Source: Flavobacterium gilvum | GTDB lineage: Bacteria > Bacteroidota > Bacteroidia > Flavobacteriales > Flavobacteriaceae | Direction of reading: 5' to 3' | Length of the DNA: 64,000 nucleotides | Assembly: GCF_001761465.1 (NCBI RefSeq) | Contig: NZ_CP017479.1 | Coordinates: 2,356,001-2,420,000 of the forward strand | In this document: piece after piece, positions 1 through 8,525 of the stretch | Numbering within the stretch: the first letter of the stretch is position 1 | How the letters are laid out: every line of letters starts with the position of its first letter | Notes under the pieces: model-generated | The model's database searches: none | What the model was told of the DNA's origin: nothing | The model's input: only the letters and a program-made list of their open reading frames with translations | Translations under genes and position numbers: made by a program

Positions 1-277
1 CCAAATCAAACGGAACTCCAAAAGTAGGAGGACATTCAGATGCATCGACAACTCCTAATCTCCCTGAGGTTCCTGCCCCGATGTAGAATAATCGCCCACC
101 CAATTTCATTTTGGCAACTATTTCAGTTACTAACGACTCTATTTGTGGCATGGCTTTTTCGACGGCGAGCGGTACGGTTTTGTCTTCGTTATTAATGTTG
201 GTCAGTAATTCTGTAACCGACATTTTTTCTAAATGTTCGTATTTGGAAGATTGTTCAGTGGTCTTGGTAAAGCTCAT
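1..277 (-). CDS. murQ: N-acetylmuramic acid 6-phosphate etherase, N-terminal part (cut by window edge)
   Basis: Reading the minus strand from an ATG at 277 gives about 92 codons that stay open to position 1, so the C-terminal part lies outside the window. The visible part starts [20 protein letters not shown] and contains the SIS-domain signature [18 protein letters not shown] followed by CPPTFG, which is diagnostic for MurQ. The enzyme cleaves the lactyl ether of MurNAc-6-phosphate to give GlcNAc-6-phosphate and D-lactate in cytoplasmic peptidoglycan recycling. No neighbouring recycling gene (anmK, murP, ampG) is visible on this side. Identification is firm; the missing part cannot be judged. 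Confidence 0.93.
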   Translation of the reverse strand, partial: MSFTKTTEQSSKYEHLEKMSVTELLTNINNEDKTVPLAVEKAMPQIESLVTEIVAKMKLGGRLFYIGAGTSGRLGVVDASECPPTFGVPFDL

Positions 278-539
278 GGTTTTGTTTTAAAATTGATCCC
301 TTTTCTGGGTTGGTAAAGTTAGGGAATTTTAAAACTTACTATTCTTAGTAAGACTAAAAAAAATGTGATGAATATAATTGTTCCCAAATCAGCGAGATTT
401 GTGATAATTTGGAACGAATAAGAAATGAACAGGAAGTTTTATGACGCTGTTTCCGGATTGATTTTGCGGTGGTTTCAATTTGGTTTCCCTAAATTTCCCT
501 TATCAATTAGGGAATTGTTCAAGAACTTTGGTTTTTCTT
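278..539. other. Intergenic region without recognised gene
   Basis: An AT-rich spacer upstream of murQ. It contains a short inverted repeat (CTTAC / GTAAG around 339-354). No ORF with coding character was seen on either strand. Confidence 0.5.
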
Positions 540-866
540 TTAGATATTATTGGTTGTAGGATTATAGGGTAATTCCATCCGCCGACGTTGTTCTTCTTTG
601 ACTGTTTTTAAAACATCTTCAATGAAAATTTCATCGTATTTCTCAGCAATAGAATCACGATTGTTTGTCATTCGTATTACAGAATGTTTGCTGAAAATGG
701 CAACACTAAAATACTGTTTTTTGTTTGTCAAATAATACTTTCTCTCTTGTTCATCACAATCGATTTCTGTAGTGCTAATTTTTAATAATTGAGTAACTAT
801 TCCAAAAAGATGATTTTCTATTTTGGTGTACTTCTTAGGTTGATTTTTGAAAAAAAAATTAAACAT
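540..866 (-). CDS. Hypothetical protein, 108 aa
   Basis: I do not recognise this protein. It is a small soluble protein with an N-terminal phenylalanine/lysine stretch (MFNFFFKNQPKK), no convincing signal peptide or membrane helix, and a charged C-terminal helix (KTVKEEQRRRMELP). A segment reading YYLTNKKQYFSVAIFSKHSVIRM suggests an alternating beta-strand core. It stands alone between murQ and the ZIP transporter, on the same strand as both but separated by more than 250 bp each side, so it is probably monocistronic. The codon use looks normal for the window, and I treat it as a real gene with moderate confidence. Confidence 0.6.
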   Translation of the reverse strand: MFNFFFKNQPKKYTKIENHLFGIVTQLLKISTTEIDCDEQERKYYLTNKKQYFSVAIFSKHSVIRMTNNRDSIAEKYDEIFIEDVLKTVKEEQRRRMELPYNPTTNNI

Positions 867-1130
867 ACAACTAGATTTAGATTAGTGTTTGGGGTGCTTT
901 TTTCTTTTTTTTCTTTTTTTTATTTTGTAGGTTGATTAATTATTGTAAAAGACAGAAGTTCATATTGTTTTTATCTAAAGCAAATTAACAGTAATGTTTC
1001 TAATAAAGCAAGTTATTTTGGATTATTCGTACGTTAATTATGCATCATTAAACGAATAAATAATCCTAAAGTGTAATTTTTTTTGAAATAGAAATACGGA
1101 GCTTTTTTTGTCTGAAAACTGTTTGATTTT

Positions 1131-1799
1131 TTACAGCAAAAATGCTAATAGAATACCTACTACAATCATCGAAACTTTGGCTATATTGAATTTGTGTCCT
1201 TCGCTAGTTTCAAAAATAATAGTTGATGAAATATGGAATAGAATACCGATAACCACAGCTGTAATTTCGGAATAATAATCATTCAATTGAGGCAAAATGT
1301 CTGAAACTACAGTTCCCAATGGTGTCATAATCGCAAAAGTCGCCATGAATAAAAATATTGCATTCTTATTGAGACTGGAGCTTACGAAAAATGAAGTCAA
1401 AATAATAGCAATTGGAAAATGGTGAATTGCTATTCCTAATGCTAAATCGCTATGATGGCTTACCGGAAATCCTTCCAAAAAAGCGTGGATGCAAAGGCTG
1501 ACAAATAATAACCACGGAATTTGATACATTTTGGAATGCCCATGAACGTGTCCGTGTTCGGCCCCTTTGGAGAAAAATTCCAAAATGATTTGGAACAGAA
1601 TTCCAATCATTATAAAAATTCCAATGTTATGGTTTTTGCTTTCATAAACTTCCGGTAGCAAGTGCATTACCGTAAGGGAAAGTAGGAACGAACCACTAAA
1701 CGCCAATAGAAGTTTAAGGTTGGTTTTGTTTTTTGGCTTTAAAAATAAAGCTATGAAATAACCAAGAAATACTGAAAGAAGGGGTAGTAAGTAATTCAT
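1131..1799 (-). CDS. ZIP family metal transporter
   Basis: A 222-residue integral membrane protein with about eight hydrophobic segments. ZIP hallmarks are visible. There is a histidine-rich cytoplasmic loop (HGHVHGHSK, about residues 82-91), a TM4 metal motif CIHAFLEGFPVSH and a TM5 motif IAIHHFPIAI. ZIP proteins move Zn2+ or other divalent cations into the cytoplasm. At 222 residues it is shorter than ZupT (about 257) but has the full motif set. It follows the methyltransferase gene at 1878-2642 on the same strand with an inverted repeat in the 78-bp gap, so co-transcription is possible but uncertain. The substrate metal cannot be read from sequence. Confidence 0.88.
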   Translation of the reverse strand: MNYLLPLLSVFLGYFIALFLKPKNKTNLKLLLAFSGSFLLSLTVMHLLPEVYESKNHNIGIFIMIGILFQIILEFFSKGAEHGHVHGHSKMYQIPWLLFVSLCIHAFLEGFPVSHHSDLALGIAIHHFPIAIILTSFFVSSSLNKNAIFLFMATFAIMTPLGTVVSDILPQLNDYYSEITAVVIGILFHISSTIIFETSEGHKFNIAKVSMIVVGILLAFLL

Positions 1800-1828
1800 G
1801 TTTTTTTTCTTGTTGTTTAACTGTTTAA

Positions 1829-1880
1829 TAGTTTATTCGTTTAATCGATTAAACAGTTCAACGATTAAACGAATAAACTA
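1829..1880. repeat. Perfect 19-bp inverted repeat
   Basis: TAGTTTATTCGTTTAATCG at 1829-1847 is matched by its exact reverse complement at 1862-1880, with a 14-nt loop. The right arm contains the stop codon of the methyltransferase gene. It can form a stable hairpin between two minus-strand genes, either as an attenuator or as a repeat element. There is no clear T-run directly after the stem on the minus strand. Confidence 0.7.
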
Positions 1881-2642
1881 TTTGAATATCATAATCAATC
1901 TTTCACTTTCAGTTTTGTGGAATTTTTTTAGTTTATAATCACCAAAAATATCCAATAAAAAGATTCCGGCTTCTTCCATCATTTCTTCAAAATCTTTAAG
2001 CGTAAGGGCTTTTACTTTTTCGGTAAAATGATAAGCGTTGCCTTGGTCTTCAAAATCAATTTCTTTAAAAATATGTCCGTCTTTTAAGTAACGCTTGATA
2101 TGAAAATCAATTCCATCTACGTGTTTTACATCTTCGGGAACCAAGTTGTTAATGACATTGGTCACATTCATAAAATCAATTACAGCAAAACCATATTCGG
2201 TTAAGCTTTCTTTGATTGCTTTTAGAGTGATAAGATTATCATCGTCATTTTCGAAATAGCCAAAACTGGTAAATAAATTGAAAATTGCATCAAATTTATC
2301 ATCAAATTTTTCACGCATATCATGAACCTGAAAGTGCAGGTTTTCGTTGCTGTTTTTTTGAGCTTCCAAAATACTGTTTTCAGACAAATCGGCTCCAATG
2401 ACATTGAATCCTAATTGATTTAAATAGATGGCATGACGGCCTTTGCCACAGGCTAGATCAAGGACTTTTGCTTTTTCGGGCAGATTGAGATAATGCGTGA
2501 GGTTGTCCATAAACAACTGCGCTTCTCTGTAATTTCTTTCTTTGTAAAGTATATGATAATAAGGACTGTCAAACCAGGAGGCAAACCAGTTTTCGGGACT
2601 TGAATTTTTCGGTTTTGTTTTGTTATATACGGAATCAGACAT
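1878..2642 (-). CDS. Class I SAM-dependent methyltransferase
   Basis: A 254-residue soluble protein with the Rossmann-fold SAM-binding motif I VLDLACGKGRHAIYLNQLG (about residues 60-78), an acidic residue after strand 2 (VIGADLS), and motif IV-like FDAIFNLFTSFGYF. This layout fits Methyltransf_25/11 small-molecule methyltransferases, but the substrate is not known. The start at 2642 (MSDSVYNKTK) is supported by a TAATTTTG promoter box at 2672-2679 on the minus strand. It is divergent from the THUMP methyltransferase gene. Confidence 0.85.
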   Translation of the reverse strand: MSDSVYNKTKPKNSSPENWFASWFDSPYYHILYKERNYREAQLFMDNLTHYLNLPEKAKVLDLACGKGRHAIYLNQLGFNVIGADLSENSILEAQKNSNENLHFQVHDMREKFDDKFDAIFNLFTSFGYFENDDDNLITLKAIKESLTEYGFAVIDFMNVTNVINNLVPEDVKHVDGIDFHIKRYLKDGHIFKEIDFEDQGNAYHFTEKVKALTLKDFEEMMEEAGIFLLDIFGDYKLKKFHKTESERLIMIFK

Positions 2643-2661
2643 TTATTCTTTTTCATTTAAT

Positions 2662-2690
2662 TTGAGTCCGACAAAATTAGTGTATTTTTG
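2662..2690 (+). promoter_or_regulatory. Bacteroidota promoter for the THUMP methyltransferase gene
   Basis: TTG at 2662-2664, an 18-nt spacer, then TATTTTTG at 2683-2690 fits the Bacteroidota primary sigma consensus TTG-N17-23-TAnnTTTG. The ATG at 2755 lies 65 nt downstream. Confidence 0.65.
2672..2679 (-). promoter_or_regulatory. -7 box of the methyltransferase gene (minus strand)
   Basis: TAATTTTG on the minus strand matches TAnnTTTG and lies about 30 nt upstream of the ATG at 2642. It sits inside the spacer of the plus-strand promoter, so the two divergent promoters interleave. No clear -33 TTG was seen. Confidence 0.55.
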
Positions 2691-2754
2691 CTGAAAATAT
2701 ACTATTTCAGACCGTTTGGAATTTGAAATTTAATTATTGGAATTTAAAAGAGAG

Positions 2755-3948
2755 ATGGAGAATTTTAAGATGATTGCCAAAACCTTTTTTGGTTTTGAAG
2801 AAATATTGGCAAAAGAGTTGCAAATGTTGGGAGCGCAGGACTTGGAGCAAGGGGTGAGAATGGTGAGCTTTAAGGGAGATAAGGGATTTATGTACAAAGC
2901 AAATTTATCTTTGCGTACCGCTTTGAAAATTTTGAAACCAATTTATTCTTTTAAAGCCAAGGACGAAAAAGAGTTATATCGAGGAATTCGCGGGGTGAAT
3001 TGGTCAAAATATATTAATGCCAATCAAACATTTGTGATTGATGCAACAGTGCATTCCACTTATTTTAATCACACGGAGTTTGTTTCTCAGAAATGTAAAG
3101 ATGCAATTGTAGATCAGTTTCGGGAAAGAACAGGGCAACGCCCTAGTATTGATAAGGCTTTTCCAGATTTAAGAATAAATATTCATATTGATAAAGATCA
3201 GGTTTCGGTAGCATTGGATACTTCGGGAAATTCATTGCACCAACGCGGATACCGTACAGCCACTAATATTGCCCCAATAAATGAGGTTTTGGCAGCAGGT
3301 ATTTTGTTACTTTCGGGATGGGATGGTCAAGGCGATTTCTTGGATCCAATGTGTGGTTCCGGGACTTTCTTAGCCGAAGCCGCTATGATTGCCTGTAATA
3401 TTCCAGCCAATATCAATCGAAAAGAATTTGCTTTCGAAAAATGGAACGATTGGGATAATGCTTTGTTTGACCAAATTATGGATTCCCTGATGAAAAAAGT
3501 TCGTGAGTTTCATTATACCATAAAAGGCTACGATAAAGCGCCATCTGCGGTTCAAAAAGCAAAAGACAATCTAAGAAATGCCAATTTGGACGAATACGTT
3601 AAAATTGAGGAAAGAAACTTTTTTGACACTGAAAAAACTTCACAAGGCAAATTGCATATTGTCTTCAATCCGCCGTATGATGAGCGATTGGATATTCGTA
3701 CTGAAGAATTTTATAAAAATATTGGTGATACATTAAAGAAAAATTACCCGGGAACAAATGCCTGGTTCATCACCGGAAATTTGGAAGCATTGAAATTTGT
3801 GGGACTAAAACCTTCGAGAAAAATCAAACTTTTCAATGCAAGTATTGAAGCTCGATTGGTTAAATACGAAATGTATGAAGGCAGTAAAAGAACCAAGTTT
3901 TCTTCGGCTGTTCGCCCTGAAGGCTCGGATCAAATTAGTAATGAATAA
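2755..3948 (+). CDS. THUMP domain RNA (guanine-N2) methyltransferase, RlmL N-terminal-like
   Basis: The protein has 397 residues from ATG 2755. A TTG 18 nt upstream is also open but less likely. An N-terminal THUMP RNA-binding domain (roughly residues 40-155) is followed by a Rossmann methyltransferase domain with motif I FLDPMCGSGTFLAEAAMIA and the catalytic NPPY motif (FNPPYDERL) typical of N2-guanine or N6-adenine amino methylation. By family, it acts on 23S rRNA to make m2G, as in E. coli RlmL's N-terminal half and B. subtilis YpsC. It is a single-gene unit with its own consensus promoter at 2662-2690. The exact target base is inferred. Confidence 0.9.
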   Translation: MENFKMIAKTFFGFEEILAKELQMLGAQDLEQGVRMVSFKGDKGFMYKANLSLRTALKILKPIYSFKAKDEKELYRGIRGVNWSKYINANQTFVIDATVHSTYFNHTEFVSQKCKDAIVDQFRERTGQRPSIDKAFPDLRINIHIDKDQVSVALDTSGNSLHQRGYRTATNIAPINEVLAAGILLLSGWDGQGDFLDPMCGSGTFLAEAAMIACNIPANINRKEFAFEKWNDWDNALFDQIMDSLMKKVREFHYTIKGYDKAPSAVQKAKDNLRNANLDEYVKIEERNFFDTEKTSQGKLHIVFNPPYDERLDIRTEEFYKNIGDTLKKNYPGTNAWFITGNLEALKFVGLKPSRKIKLFNASIEARLVKYEMYEGSKRTKFSSAVRPEGSDQISNE

Positions 3949-4032
3949 TTTGCTGATTGCTTTTTTATTTTGAGATTAGCTAAGTCTAAAAATAAAAGTT
4001 ATTCTTTTCTGATAAATAGCTATGTTTTGAGC

Positions 4033-4040
4033 TAATTTTG
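4033..4040 (+). promoter_or_regulatory. -7 promoter box TAATTTTG
   Basis: Matches TAnnTTTG 25 nt before the ATG at 4065. It overlaps an in-frame TTG (4038), which argues that the TTG is not the start codon. No clear -33 TTG was found. Confidence 0.55.
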
Positions 4041-4064
4041 GCAAAGATTTTTAAATTGAATAAA

Positions 4065-4301
4065 ATGACAAAATTACAAGTAAGAGCGTTTCTTTATAAT
4101 TTGGGATGTTTCGCTGTATTGTTTATATTATTTCGTTATTTGATAGAACAATACACCGGTCTTTCCGGATTTTGGATTCCGATGAGTGCTTTCGTTTTGG
4201 GGACTTTTTTGGCACCAAAATTTCAGGCAGCAAAAACCAAAAACGGAGAAAAATTATTTATGTCCTGGTTGTTTGTAAAAGGAATCAAAGAAATAGGATA
4301 G
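4065..4301 (+). CDS. Small conserved membrane protein, 78 aa
   Basis: A small protein with two predicted membrane segments (about residues 9-26 and 35-50) and a charged loop AAKTKNGEKL before a short C-terminal helix. I do not know its function; it resembles small uncharacterised membrane proteins of Flavobacterium. The ATG at 4065 is chosen over the upstream TTG at 4038 because a -7 box overlaps the TTG. It lies between the THUMP methyltransferase gene and a convergent terminator. Confidence 0.7.
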   Translation: MTKLQVRAFLYNLGCFAVLFILFRYLIEQYTGLSGFWIPMSAFVLGTFLAPKFQAAKTKNGEKLFMSWLFVKGIKEIG

Positions 4302-4318
4302 ACCTAAATTTAACCTCA

Positions 4319-4370
4319 AAAAAAAAGAGTGAAACTGAATTATCTGTTCAATTTCATTCTTTTTTTTAAA
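4319..4370. terminator. Bidirectional terminator
   Basis: Arms AAAAAAGAGTGAAACTGAA (4321-4339) and TTCAATTTCATTCTTTTTT (4347-4365) pair almost fully through G-U pairs, with A/T-runs on both sides. It sits between convergent genes. Confidence 0.8.
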
Positions 4371-4385
4371 TCAACTTCGGATTTA

Positions 4386-5252
4386 CTAATTCCTTTGTGC
4401 TTTTTTGACAGGCGTATTAGGTTTCTCTTTCGGAGTTGCTTCCGTTTTTACAGGAACAACTTTTTTCTTGTAGATTGGAATAAAATAGGCTACCGTATAA
4501 TTAAAACCTGCTCCAAAATTACCATCGTAAGTCCTGTTGAATCCCGGAATATAAAGGTTTTCAAAATCACTTGGTTCCGAATTAGTTATCAATACTTTTA
4601 ATTGTAAAGCAAAACCAACATAAACGTTATTGAATACTTTTACGTTTAGACCTGTGGAAACTTCCATCCAACTTGCTGTAAGTCCATCGTGTGTTATTCC
4701 AGAATCGATAATTTCTGACGACCCAAAATAAGGATGCGGATTATAGATAAGATAGTTGTTCAGCTTCTCATTAAATGTACTGAAACCGCCTCGTACACCT
4801 ACTGTAATAAGGTTTTCCATATCTAGCCAATTCGTGTAGAGATTACGATTTAGACCAAATTTAATATAGGTTCCTTTGGTATTGGTGGTCAATAATGGAT
4901 CTTCGACAGTGATGTCCTCGCTTCCTAATTCAGCGTATATATAGTTTTTTTTGGAAAATCTATAGTCTCCTGTAAATGCAATTCCTTTATAATTGGAATC
5001 ATAAAAGGAACGCGCAACTTTATTGATATCAACACCAACAATCAAACCGTAGCGATCTGTTTTGGGTTTTTCGGTTTCGGTTTTTACAGTATCGAGTTTG
5101 CTTTGCGTGTTCTTTTTTGTTGCTGTAGCAGTTTTAGAGTCTGTTATTTTGACATCTTCGATTTTGGTGGTAGTCTTTTTTTCTTGTGCCTGTACAAAAA
5201 ACAGTGACAACAAAAAGCAAATACTAAAAGAATATTTTAATAATTGTCTCAT
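4386..5252 (-). CDS. Outer membrane beta-barrel protein, DUF6048-like
   Basis: A 288-residue protein with a signal peptide ending FFVQAQ (about residue 22), then a Lys/Thr-rich spacer (residues 23-65), then about 200 residues of alternating hydrophobic and aromatic strands typical of a small outer-membrane barrel. The C-terminal tail (KKKVVPVKTEATPKEKPNTP) is Lys/Pro-rich and hydrophilic. It overlaps the upstream DUF6452-like gene by 29 nt and follows rlmD on the same strand, an order I recall from other Flavobacteria. The function is unknown. The family name rests on this gene order and general character. Confidence 0.78.
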   Translation of the reverse strand: MRQLLKYSFSICFLLSLFFVQAQEKKTTTKIEDVKITDSKTATATKKNTQSKLDTVKTETEKPKTDRYGLIVGVDINKVARSFYDSNYKGIAFTGDYRFSKKNYIYAELGSEDITVEDPLLTTNTKGTYIKFGLNRNLYTNWLDMENLITVGVRGGFSTFNEKLNNYLIYNPHPYFGSSEIIDSGITHDGLTASWMEVSTGLNVKVFNNVYVGFALQLKVLITNSEPSDFENLYIPGFNRTYDGNFGAGFNYTVAYFIPIYKKKVVPVKTEATPKEKPNTPVKKAQRN

Positions 5253-5763
5253 TTTCGTATGTTATGTTATTTTGTACGACTATCATATATTGGATCCATA
5301 AATTATCGGCAGGCACTTTGTCTGTCAAGGTAAAAGGATTGCTTGGGTCTAAAGTAAAAATTGTCTTGAAACCACAGGCTCTGGATACGTATAAATTTTC
5401 CCTTGTATACCTAAATTCCAAGTTATCTGTATTTACCAAAAGTGGATTTTTGTTCCCGTAATTTAGAATAAATTGGTATTTTACCACATCGGCATCTGTT
5501 TTTAATGGAAGCAAAACATTATTGCTATTGGTTAGATATTTGGAATCATCAACTGCAGATGGATTAAAAACCACTCCCTCAGACATTCCATCTCCTATAA
5601 CTTTCAGATTCGTAACATTTTTTTGAACGGATGGATTCGAAATATCGTAAAATTGAATTAGCATTCTGGGCGTCGTAGGCGTATTTGGATCACAAATATC
5701 ATCAGGTTCGCAACTTGAAGAAGCGAAACCCAGAATAATAATAAACGCAATTATTTTTTTCAT
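5224..5763 (-). CDS. DUF6452-like lipoprotein
   Basis: A 179-residue protein with a lipoprotein signal, MKKIIAFIIILGFASSSCEPDD, in which the lipobox Cys is near residue 18. A Cys-containing acidic start (CEPDDICDPN) follows, then a mainly beta globular domain. It is predicted to be anchored in the envelope. It starts 13 bp after rlmD, and its 3' end overlaps the next gene by 29 nt, so rlmD, this gene and the beta-barrel gene probably form one operon. Biological role unknown. Confidence 0.78.
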   Translation of the reverse strand: MKKIIAFIIILGFASSSCEPDDICDPNTPTTPRMLIQFYDISNPSVQKNVTNLKVIGDGMSEGVVFNPSAVDDSKYLTNSNNVLLPLKTDADVVKYQFILNYGNKNPLLVNTDNLEFRYTRENLYVSRACGFKTIFTLDPSNPFTLTDKVPADNLWIQYMIVVQNNITYENETIIKIFF

Positions 5764-5776
5764 TTATCTAAAGTGC

Positions 5777-7189
5777 TTATCTTCTTTCCAAAAGTACAAC
5801 ATTTTCCACATGATGCGTTTGCGGGAACATATCCACAGGACGCACTCGTGTAACTTTGTATTTTTCGTCCATTAAGGCCAAATCTCGAGCCTGTGTAGCC
5901 GAGTTGCAACTTACATAAACTACCTTTTCGGGTGCAATTTTCATAATTTGTTCAATTACATCTTTGTGCATTCCGTCTCTTGGCGGGTCGGTAATAATTA
6001 CTTCGGGATGACCGTGTTGCGCTATAAAACTGTCGTTGAAAACCACTTTCATATCACCTACAAAGAACTCACAATTGTCAATGTTATTGCGTTCCGCATT
6101 AGCCTTTGCATCTTTGATCGCATCTGGAACACTTTCTACACCAATAACTTTTTTGGCTTTTTTTGAAACAAATTGCGCGATAGTTCCTGTTCCGGTGTAT
6201 AAATCATAAACGATTTCATTTCCGGTAAGTCCTGCAAAATCACGTGTTATTTTGTATAATTCATAAGCCTGTTCTGAATTGGTTTGGTAAAAAGATTTTG
6301 CATTGATGCTAAATTTCAAACCTTCCATTTCTTCCAGAATGTAGTCTCTTCCTTTGTATAATTTTATGTCAGTATCATATAAAGTGTCATTTGCTTTATT
6401 GTTTACCACATATTGAAGCGATGTAATTTGAGGGAATTTCTCGTAAAGGTGATCAAGCAACAATTCTCTGTTGGCTTTGTCATCTTCAAAAAACTGAATC
6501 AAAACCATGATTTCTCCAGTCGAAGCCGTTCTCAGCATCAACGTTCGCAATAAACCTTCATGAGCTCTTGGATTGAAAAAAGTCAAACTATTTTGGTTGG
6601 CAAATGCACGCACTTCATTACGAATCGCATTGGATGGATCTTCCTGCAAATGACATTTGTTGATGTCCAAGATTTTATCCCACATTTTTGGAATATGGAA
6701 ACCAAGAGCATTTCTGTTGCCTAAATTTTCTTCACTTCCAATTTCAGCTTCGGTCAACCAACGGCTGTTCGAAAACGAAAATTCCATTTTGTTTCTGTAA
6801 AAAAACTTTTTCTCGGAACCCAAAATAGGTTCAAATTCAGGAAGTTCAATTTTTCCTATGCGTTGCAAATGATTTTTTACTTCATTGTGTTTGAAAAACA
6901 ACTGTTGGTCGTAATTCATATTTTGCCATTTGCAACCACCGCAAACACCAAAATGTTCGCAAATTGGATCAACGCGATGTTCTGATAATTGATGAAAATG
7001 AACCGCTTTGCCTTCATAATACGCTTTACGCTTTTTGAAAGTTTGCACATCAACCACATCTCCCGGTACTACATTTGGGATAAAAATTACTTTTCCGTCG
7101 GGAGCTTTTGCCACCGAAACGCCTTTTGCGCCAGCATCAAGGACTTTTATTTGATGAAAGACAACTTTGTCTGTATTTTTTCTTGCCAT
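5777..7189 (-). CDS. rlmD: 23S rRNA (uracil-1939-C5)-methyltransferase RlmD
   Basis: A 470-residue enzyme that methylates C5 of U1939 in 23S rRNA using SAM. Residues 1-65 form a TRAM RNA-binding domain. The iron-sulfur cysteines are visible as C77, C83, C86 (CEHFGVCGGC) and probably C179 (DINKCHLQ). The methyltransferase domain has YDLYTGTGTIAQF (motif I), TDPPRDGMH (motif IV) and the catalytic cysteine in VYVSCNSATQARD. Length and motifs match the family. It is the first gene of a probable three-gene operon. A TATTTTTG box ends only about 4 nt before the ATG, suggesting a leaderless or nearly leaderless transcript. Confidence 0.95.
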   Translation of the reverse strand: MARKNTDKVVFHQIKVLDAGAKGVSVAKAPDGKVIFIPNVVPGDVVDVQTFKKRKAYYEGKAVHFHQLSEHRVDPICEHFGVCGGCKWQNMNYDQQLFFKHNEVKNHLQRIGKIELPEFEPILGSEKKFFYRNKMEFSFSNSRWLTEAEIGSEENLGNRNALGFHIPKMWDKILDINKCHLQEDPSNAIRNEVRAFANQNSLTFFNPRAHEGLLRTLMLRTASTGEIMVLIQFFEDDKANRELLLDHLYEKFPQITSLQYVVNNKANDTLYDTDIKLYKGRDYILEEMEGLKFSINAKSFYQTNSEQAYELYKITRDFAGLTGNEIVYDLYTGTGTIAQFVSKKAKKVIGVESVPDAIKDAKANAERNNIDNCEFFVGDMKVVFNDSFIAQHGHPEVIITDPPRDGMHKDVIEQIMKIAPEKVVYVSCNSATQARDLALMDEKYKVTRVRPVDMFPQTHHVENVVLLERR

Positions 7190-7193
7190 AGCG

Positions 7194-7201
7194 CAAAAAT
7201 A
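7194..7201 (-). promoter_or_regulatory. -7 box immediately before rlmD
   Basis: TATTTTTG on the minus strand fits TAnnTTTG and ends 4 nt before the rlmD ATG (7189). The expected transcription start would fall at or inside the start codon. Confidence 0.5.
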
Positions 7202-7620
7202 AGGCTTTGGATTTATTTATGGATTTTAATTCTGATTTTTTTTGAGAAATAGCAAAGAAGTTTAAAGTTTCAGGTTTGCATACAGAGTTTTTTAGTTTCA
7301 GATTTTAAACTTCAAAAGTAATTATGTTGATGTATTTTTTTAAAAAGAATTTAAGTCAGTATTTACATGGATTAACTTATAAATTGTAGTTATTTTTTTA
7401 ATTTATTTAATGAAAAAATAAGAAAAAACCGTTTTGTGTTTGATGATTAATTATATTTGATAAATATATAACATTTTTAAAGTAAATTGTTGTAAATAAA
7501 ATCCTTGTAAATTATTTTTTATTAACCTGATAATTAATATTTTATGTAAAAAAAAATACTTCATTGGCGACTAATGATTCAATATTAGTTCCTACCAATC
7601 AATAATAAATAACGTAAATT
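7202..7620. other. AT-rich spacer before the accessory patch
   Basis: About 420 nt, extremely AT-rich from 7330 to 7600, with many T-runs and A-runs. A degenerate inverted repeat around AAGTTTAAAGTTTC (near 7258) and ATTTTAAACTT (near 7305) is present. No coding ORF or consensus TAnnTTTG box near the 7621 start was found. Confidence 0.5.
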
Positions 7621-7974
7621 ATGAAACTACTTTTATTAATTCCCATTTGCTGTTTTTTCATTGGTTGCAAACAAGAAGGTGACGGTAAAAAATATACCAT
7701 AACAAAGTTTGACAAAATTATTTGTGACACCATTAAACCTAAAAAAGGCTTTAATTATGCCGCTAAAATGATTAGAGTTAAAGGATATGTTGACGATTCT
7801 ATATTTGTTTCTTTTGGGAATAAATATGAAGGTTACTATTTATCCAAAGAGATTGATACCATTTTTAATCCAGATTATTATGGAGAAGGAGATGTGATTT
7901 TTATATTTAACCCTTACAAAGGTAAAGAAGGAAAATTAGAGGTTGAATTTGATTTGATAGGCTCTAATAAATAA
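7621..7974 (+). CDS. Hypothetical lipoprotein, 117 aa
   Basis: It starts MKLLLLIPICCFFIGCKQE, a clear lipoprotein signal with the modified Cys at about residue 16. The mature part of about 100 residues is beta-rich with many Lys, Tyr and Gly. I do not recognise a family. It is the first of five small plus-strand genes (7621-10034) that nearly all carry export signals but share no obvious sequence. No consensus promoter box precedes it. It could be an immunity-like or stress lipoprotein, but nothing in the sequence settles this. Confidence 0.65.
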   Translation: MKLLLLIPICCFFIGCKQEGDGKKYTITKFDKIICDTIKPKKGFNYAAKMIRVKGYVDDSIFVSFGNKYEGYYLSKEIDTIFNPDYYGEGDVIFIFNPYKGKEGKLEVEFDLIGSNK

Positions 7975-8051
7975 ACTAATACTCGACATGAATCTATCAA
8001 TACTTTAATTCAGGAAAATTTTTATAGAGGACCTTCAACTTGTAATTAATT

Positions 8052-8525
8052 ATGAAAAACATTATTTATACATTACCCTTGATCGTTTCGACTATTGTAA
8101 ATGCTCAAATAAAAGAAAGTGATTACTATAGTTTTTATAAAGGAGGGGAGAAATATTTAAAACCGATTAAATTTGTACTTTTCGATTATGATTCTAGTAA
8201 TGCTGAAAAAAAAATAGACAAACAAAAAATTTATTTTCATATAGAGGGAGAAAGCTTTGTTCATAAAAAAAATCATAAAGTAGATACTTGTTCAATCGAT
8301 TTTTTACAAAAAGTAAAACTAGATAATCCCAAAGATTTTCAACAGAACGCGTTCAAATATTTTAAACAGAAAAAGCAAGAAGTAGAAAGGAAAACAAATA
8401 ATAAAATTCACATTTTGTATCCAGTGACTGATTTTTCTTCGTATTTCAAGGTATATATCTTAGAAAAAACAAAAGACAACAGACTGCTAAAATACGAGGT
8501 AGAATGGGAGCATCCAACTTTTTAA
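8052..8525 (+). CDS. Hypothetical secreted protein, 157 aa
   Basis: It begins with a Sec signal peptide (MKNIIYTLPLIVSTIVNAQ, cleavage near residue 19). The mature protein is rich in Lys, Tyr and Phe, with a predicted mix of strands and a basic helix (KYFKQKKQEVERKTNNK, about residues 105-121). There is no recognised domain. It lies 77 bp after the lipoprotein gene and could be co-transcribed with it. Base composition is AT-rich like its neighbours. Function unknown. Confidence 0.6.
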   Translation: MKNIIYTLPLIVSTIVNAQIKESDYYSFYKGGEKYLKPIKFVLFDYDSSNAEKKIDKQKIYFHIEGESFVHKKNHKVDTCSIDFLQKVKLDNPKDFQQNAFKYFKQKKQEVERKTNNKIHILYPVTDFSSYFKVYILEKTKDNRLLKYEVEWEHPTF

